Shown: in pieces, positions 4,905 through 7,633 of the stretch
Layout: every line of letters begins with the position of its first letter
Position numbering within the stretch: the first letter of the stretch is position 1
Assembly: GCA_023389135.1 (NCBI GenBank)
Contig: JAEWEX010000353.1
Span: 1-7,633, forward strand
Origin: Pseudomonadota bacterium
Lineage (GTDB): Bacteria; Pseudomonadota; Alphaproteobacteria; Rhizobiales; Methylopilaceae
Reading direction: 5' to 3'
Length of the DNA: 7,633 bases
The notes under the pieces: generated by a model
The model's database searches: none
Told to the model about the DNA's origin: nothing
Seen by the model: only the letters and a program-made list of their open reading frames with translations
Made by a program: the position numbers and the translations under genes

Positions 4905-6869
4905 TCAGCCACGTCCGGGATGGAAGAAGTCATAGATCAGCTTCGCCGTCTGGCGGTTGATGCCGGTCACGCGCTCCAGGTCCGCCGTGCCGGCGCGCGC
5001 CACGGCCTTGGCCGTGCCGAAATGCGCCAGCAACGCCCGCTTGCGCCCCGGCCCGATGCCGGCGATCTCGTCCAGCGGGCTGCGGGTCATCTCCTTCTTG
5101 CGCCGCGCGCGATGGGTGCCGATGGCGAAGCGGTGGGCTTCGTCGCGCAGGCGCTGCACGAAGTAGAGCACGGGGTCTCGCGGCTCTAGGGTGAAGGGGG
5201 GGCGGCCGGTCATGTGGAACACCTCGCGCCCGGCGTCGCGGTCGACGCCCTTCGCGACGCCGACAAGCGGCACGCGGTCGATGCCGAGGTCGGCCATGAT
5301 GGCGCGCGCCGCCGCGAGCTGGCCGGCGCCTCCGTCCACGATCACCAGATCGGGCCAGGCCGGCATCGCTCCGGCCTCTCCGCGCTCGCCATCGGGCGGA
5401 GCCTCCTTGGCGAGCCGCGCGAAGCGCCGGCGCAGCACCTCGCGCATCATGCCGAAATCGTCGCCCGCCACGGTTTCCGGATCCTTGATGTTGAAGGTGC
5501 GGTAATGGGCCTTGGCGAAGCCCTCCGGGCCGGCCACGATCATGCCGCCGACCGCGTTGGCTCCCATGATGTGGCTGTTGTCGAACACCTCGATACGACG
5601 GGGAGACGCGTCGAGCCCGAGCGTCTCTGCAAGCCCCTGCAGGAGCCTGGTCTGCGTCGCGCTCTCCGCCAGGCGGCGGCCGAGAGCGTCGCGCGCATTG
5701 TCGAGCGCATGCACCACCAGGTCGCGCTTCTCGCCGCGCTGCGGCACGGCGACGTCCACCTTGCGCGAGGAACGCAACGTCAGCGCCTCGGCCAGCAGCG
5801 CGCGGCCCTCGATATCGTGCGACAGCAGGATCAGCCGCGGCGCCGGCTTGTCGTCATAGAACTGGGCGAGAAACGCATCGAGCACCTCTGCGGGACCGAG
5901 CGAACGGTCGGCCTTCGGCATGTAGCTGCGGTTGCCCCAGTTCTGGTAGGTGCGGAAGAAGAACACCTCCACGGCCGTCTGCCCGCCGTCCTGGTGCACA
6001 GCGAACACGTCCGCCTCTTCCACGGTGCGGGGGTTGATGCCCTGGTGCGACTGCACGGCCGAAAGCGCGGCCAGGCGGTCGCGATAGCGCGCGGCGCGCT
6101 CGAAATCGAGTTCTCCGGAGGCCGCCTGCATGGCAGATGACAGGTCGCGCTTCACCTGGTCGCTTCTGCCAGACAGGAAGTCCCGCGCCTCCGACAGCAG
6201 CTCCGCATAGGCGGGCAGAGAGATTTCGCCCGTACAGGGCGCGGCGCAGCGCTTGATCTGGTGGAGCAGGCAGGGCCGCGTCCGGCTGTCGTAGACGCTG
6301 TCGGAGCACGAGCGCAGCAGAAAGGCCTTCTGCAGCGCCGTGAGGGTGCGGTTCACCGCACCCGCCGACGCGAAGGGGCCGAAATAGTCGCCGGCGAGGC
6401 TTCGCGCGCCGCGGTGCTTGAGGATCTGGGGCGCCGGGTGGTCGGTCCTCAGCACGATGTAGGGAAACGACTTGTCGTCCCGCATCAGCACGTTGAACCG
6501 CGGCCGCAAGCGCTTGATGAGGTTCGCCTCCAGAAGCAGGGCCTCGGTCTCGGTCTCGGTGGTGACGAACTCCATGGACGCCGTCTCCGCGATCATGCGG
6601 GAGATGCGGTGCGCGTGCGCCACGCCGCGGGCGTAGGAGGTCACCCGCTTCTTCAGGCTGCGCGCCTTGCCGACGTAGAGAACCTCGCCGGCGTCATCGA
6701 CCATGCGATAGACGCCGGGGCTGTCGGGCAGCGTGCGCAGCACGCGGCGGATGGCGTCGGTGCCGCGGCGCAGGGAACTGTCGGCAGTCGATTCGTCCGG
6801 CGGGTGGCCGGCGGCGGCGGTCGGGTCTTCGGTCATGGCTTCCAAATTCGGCCCGGCGTGGCGGGACAT
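4905..6869 (-). CDS. uvrC: Excinuclease ABC subunit C
   Basis: A 654-residue nuclease that joins the UvrB-DNA complex and cuts on both sides of a lesion in nucleotide-excision repair. Domains in order: GIY-YIG nuclease for the 3' cut (about 50-127; Y54, Y65, R75, E114, N126); four cysteines C188, C200, C208, C212 spaced 12, 8 and 4 as in UvrC proteins reported to carry an iron-sulfur cluster; UVR/UvrB-binding helices (about 235-270); RNase H-like nuclease for the 5' cut (about 425-590; D430 in FDNSH, D512 in VDGG, H579 in [10 protein letters not shown]); tandem helix-hairpin-helix at the C-terminus (about 598-650). All key residues are present. The start may be the ATG at 6869 or the ATG at 6836 (residue 12); a TATAAT box at 6890-6885 would leave under 10 nt of leader for the first, which favours the second. 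First gene of a probable uvrC-pgsA-moaD-moaE cluster. No LexA-type GTTC/GAAC direct repeat was seen nearby. Confidence 0.97.
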   Translation of the reverse strand: MSRHAGPNLEAMTEDPTAAAGHPPDESTADSSLRRGTDAIRRVLRTLPDSPGVYRMVDDAGEVLYVGKARSLKKRVTSYARGVAHAHRISRMIAETASMEFVTTETETEALLLEANLIKRLRPRFNVLMRDDKSFPYIVLRTDHPAPQILKHRGARSLAGDYFGPFASAGAVNRTLTALQKAFLLRSCSDSVYDSRTRPCLLHQIKRCAAPCTGEISLPAYAELLSEARDFLSGRSDQVKRDLSSAMQAASGELDFERAARYRDRLAALSAVQSHQGINPRTVEEADVFAVHQDGGQTAVEVFFFRTYQNWGNRSYMPKADRSLGPAEVLDAFLAQFYDDKPAPRLILLSHDIEGRALLAEALTLRSSRKVDVAVPQRGEKRDLVVHALDNARDALGRRLAESATQTRLLQGLAETLGLDASPRRIEVFDNSHIMGANAVGGMIVAGPEGFAKAHYRTFNIKDPETVAGDDFGMMREVLRRRFARLAKEAPPDGERGEAGAMPAWPDLVIVDGGAGQLAAARAIMADLGIDRVPLVGVAKGVDRDAGREVFHMTGRPPFTLEPRDPVLYFVQRLRDEAHRFAIGTHRARRKKEMTRSPLDEIAGIGPGRKRALLAHFGTAKAVARAGTADLERVTGINRQTAKLIYDFFHPGRG

Positions 6870-6884
6870 GGATTCGCTCGCCGC

Positions 6885-6890
6885 ATTATA
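6885..6890 (-). promoter_or_regulatory. TATAAT -10 box directed at uvrC
   Basis: On the minus strand 6890-6885 reads TATAAT, a perfect -10 hexamer in otherwise GC-rich DNA; transcription would begin near 6878. There is no good -35 at 16-18 nt upstream. A GATTC (GANTC, the CcrM methylation motif) lies at 6871-6875, between the box and the first start codon. The hexamer is certain; promoter activity is inferred. Confidence 0.45.
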
Positions 6891-6907
6891 TGGTGCGTCG
6901 GGCGCGG

Positions 6908-6934
6908 GCTGCCGAGCCGCGGCAGCTCATGAGC
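6908..6934. repeat. Overlapping palindromes upstream of uvrC
   Basis: GCTGCCG (6908-6914) and CGGCAGC (6920-6926) are exact inverted copies with a 5-nt loop. Directly overlapping is the perfect 10-bp palindrome GCTCATGAGC at 6925-6934. They sit at the -35 to upstream position relative to the TATAAT box of uvrC. They could be an operator or an RNA hairpin; no T tract flanks them, so a terminator is unlikely. Confidence 0.35.
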
Positions 6935-7094
6935 CTGAGGCGACTTTCGGCGACGGCGGAACCTGTCGAAAAAGCCGAGCTCCGTCACAGAGATACGCCA
7001 AGTTCGCCGCGATATGGCTGCATTTGGGACTAATTTCGCGACCATGGTTCGAGCGTGCGGCCGGGGGCATCGGTCGTTCGCTGACGTCCCGCGA

Positions 7095-7120
7095 GGAACC
7101 GGCGCCATCCGACCGCAGTT
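7095..7120 (+). promoter_or_regulatory. Weak EcfG-like promoter candidate for the outer membrane protein gene
   Basis: GGAAC at 7095-7099 is followed after 17 nt by AGTT at 7117-7120. The general-stress sigma factor EcfG of alphaproteobacteria uses GGAAC-N16-17-CGTT, so this is one mismatch from consensus and would give a leader of about 70 nt. GGAAC also occurs at 6958 and 7139 without a partner, so chance is quite possible. Confidence 0.2.
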
Positions 7121-7196
7121 GAAGCTGGGGGCAGGGCCGGAACCGCAGCAGCGCGGTGCGTCAGAGCCCGAGTAAGCGTTCAAACGAGGTGCACCC

Positions 7197-7633
7197 ATGT
7201 TGAAGAATTACCGCTTGCTGGCCGCAGCGGCCGCGATCGCGGCGGTTCCGGCAGCCGCGCTGGCAGCCGATCTGCCGCCGCCCTATTCGCCGCCGCCCGC
7301 CGCCGAGGCGATGCCTTTCACGCCCGCGAGCGCCTATGACTGGTCCGGCTTCTACGGCGGTGTCCATGGCGGCTATGCCTGGGGCGAGTTCGAGACTGAC
7401 GGCCTCGATTTCGGTTCTGTCGACGCCGATGGCGACGGCTTCTTCGGCGGTGTCCAGGCCGGCTACAATGCCCAGTTCGGCAACATCGTCGCGGGCCTTG
7501 AGGCCGACTGGTCGTGGTCCGGCATCGACGGCGACGACAACGACAACCTCGGCGACATCTCGGCTGACCTGAACTGGTTCGGAACCGCGCGCGGCCGCGT
7601 TGGCTACGCCTGGGACCGGGTGTTGTTCTACGG
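7197..7633 (+). CDS. Outer membrane beta-barrel protein, Omp25/Omp31 type, N-terminal part
   Basis: The first 145 codons are present; the rest is beyond the right edge. GAGG at 7186-7189, 7 nt before the ATG, marks the start. A signal peptide covers residues 1-23 (K3 and R6, then an alanine-rich core) with cleavage after ALA before ADLPPP. A proline-rich linker (24-46) leads to YDWSGFYGGVHGGYAWG at 47-63, the hallmark opening of rhizobial and Brucella Omp25/Omp31-like barrels. Alternating strands with aromatic and glycine residues follow (FFGGVQAGY, IVAGLEADWSW, WFGTARGRVGYAW). Two acidic stretches (70-81 and 111-120) fall where surface loops would be. The mature protein would form a small barrel in the outer membrane, binding peptidoglycan or acting as a structural antigen in relatives. 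Divergent placement next to uvrC resembles my recollection of the Brucella omp25 neighbourhood, but identity as that ortholog is not proven. Confidence 0.88.
   Translation, partial: MLKNYRLLAAAAAIAAVPAAALAADLPPPYSPPPAAEAMPFTPASAYDWSGFYGGVHGGYAWGEFETDGLDFGSVDADGDGFFGGVQAGYNAQFGNIVAGLEADWSWSGIDGDDNDNLGDISADLNWFGTARGRVGYAWDRVLFY

Larger units (their letters stand above)
6870..7196. other. Intergenic region between divergent uvrC and the outer membrane protein gene
   Basis: This 327-nt stretch has no convincing gene. It holds the uvrC -10 box and the paired palindromes on its left side, a slightly AT-richer part at about 6985-7050, and the leader and ribosome site of the outer membrane protein gene on its right. 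Open frames crossing it (for instance 6833-7198 on the minus strand) show no recognisable protein. A small RNA cannot be excluded from sequence alone, but I see no terminator-ended hairpin to support one. Confidence 0.6.

Noticed and set aside
5214..6140. Open frame of 308 codons on the plus strand antisense to uvrC
   Set aside because: It is the mirror of a real GC-rich gene: rich in Arg, Ala, His and Gln, no recognisable domain, no ribosome site, and uvrC is complete with all catalytic residues on the other strand.
7036..7052. Palindrome around CCATGG in the intergenic region
   Set aside because: Only the central 8 bases are symmetric; the outer matching bases are out of register by one, so it is not a true longer dyad.
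6870..7196. LexA box for uvrC
   Set aside because: I looked for the alphaproteobacterial GTTC-N7-GTTC direct repeat and its complement; single GTTC occurrences are present but none is correctly spaced.
6833..7198. 121-codon minus-strand frame over the uvrC upstream region
   Set aside because: It overlaps the uvrC 5' end, the palindromes and the start of the exported protein gene; the product is rich in Arg, Pro and Ser with no domain.

Overview
The window is high-GC (roughly two thirds G+C) chromosomal DNA of an alphaproteobacterium. The gene families, the gene order and the Omp25/Omp31-type outer membrane protein point to Hyphomicrobiales (Rhizobiales), probably close to Phyllobacteriaceae/Brucellaceae; this placement is inference. 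There is no sign of a mobile element, CRISPR array, tRNA or rRNA, and coding style is uniform. It reads as an ordinary housekeeping region, and I found no previously undescribed system.

Left part (1-1575, minus strand): a three-gene regulatory operon transcribed leftward. A MarR-family regulator (PetP-like) is followed after 5 nt by an OmpR-family response regulator (PetR-like). The response regulator overlaps by 4 nt (ATGA) the start of a membrane sensor histidine kinase that runs off the left edge. Two palindromic AT-rich elements lie at and just upstream of the marR start and could be its own operator. Divergently transcribed across a 223-nt spacer is ilvE (1799-2695, plus), a branched-chain aminotransferase, followed by a GC-rich hairpin terminator.

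Middle (2706-3536): a four-span membrane protein of unknown function on the minus strand, tail to tail with ilvE. Just upstream of its start is a perfect TTAA-N7-TTAA element, the consensus for the cell-cycle regulator CtrA. This is the most interesting signal in the window.

Right part (3537-6869, minus strand): a cluster transcribed leftward in the order uvrC, pgsA, moaD, moaE. It covers nucleotide-excision repair, phosphatidylglycerol synthesis and both molybdopterin synthase subunits. pgsA and moaD overlap by 4 nt (GTGA) and moaD and moaE are 7 nt apart, so those three are probably translationally coupled. MoaD and MoaE form one enzyme; their link to pgsA and uvrC is positional only.

Right edge (6870-7633): a 327-nt intergenic region with a TATAAT box directed at uvrC and a strong inverted repeat, then the start of an exported outer membrane beta-barrel protein on the plus strand, cut off by the window end.
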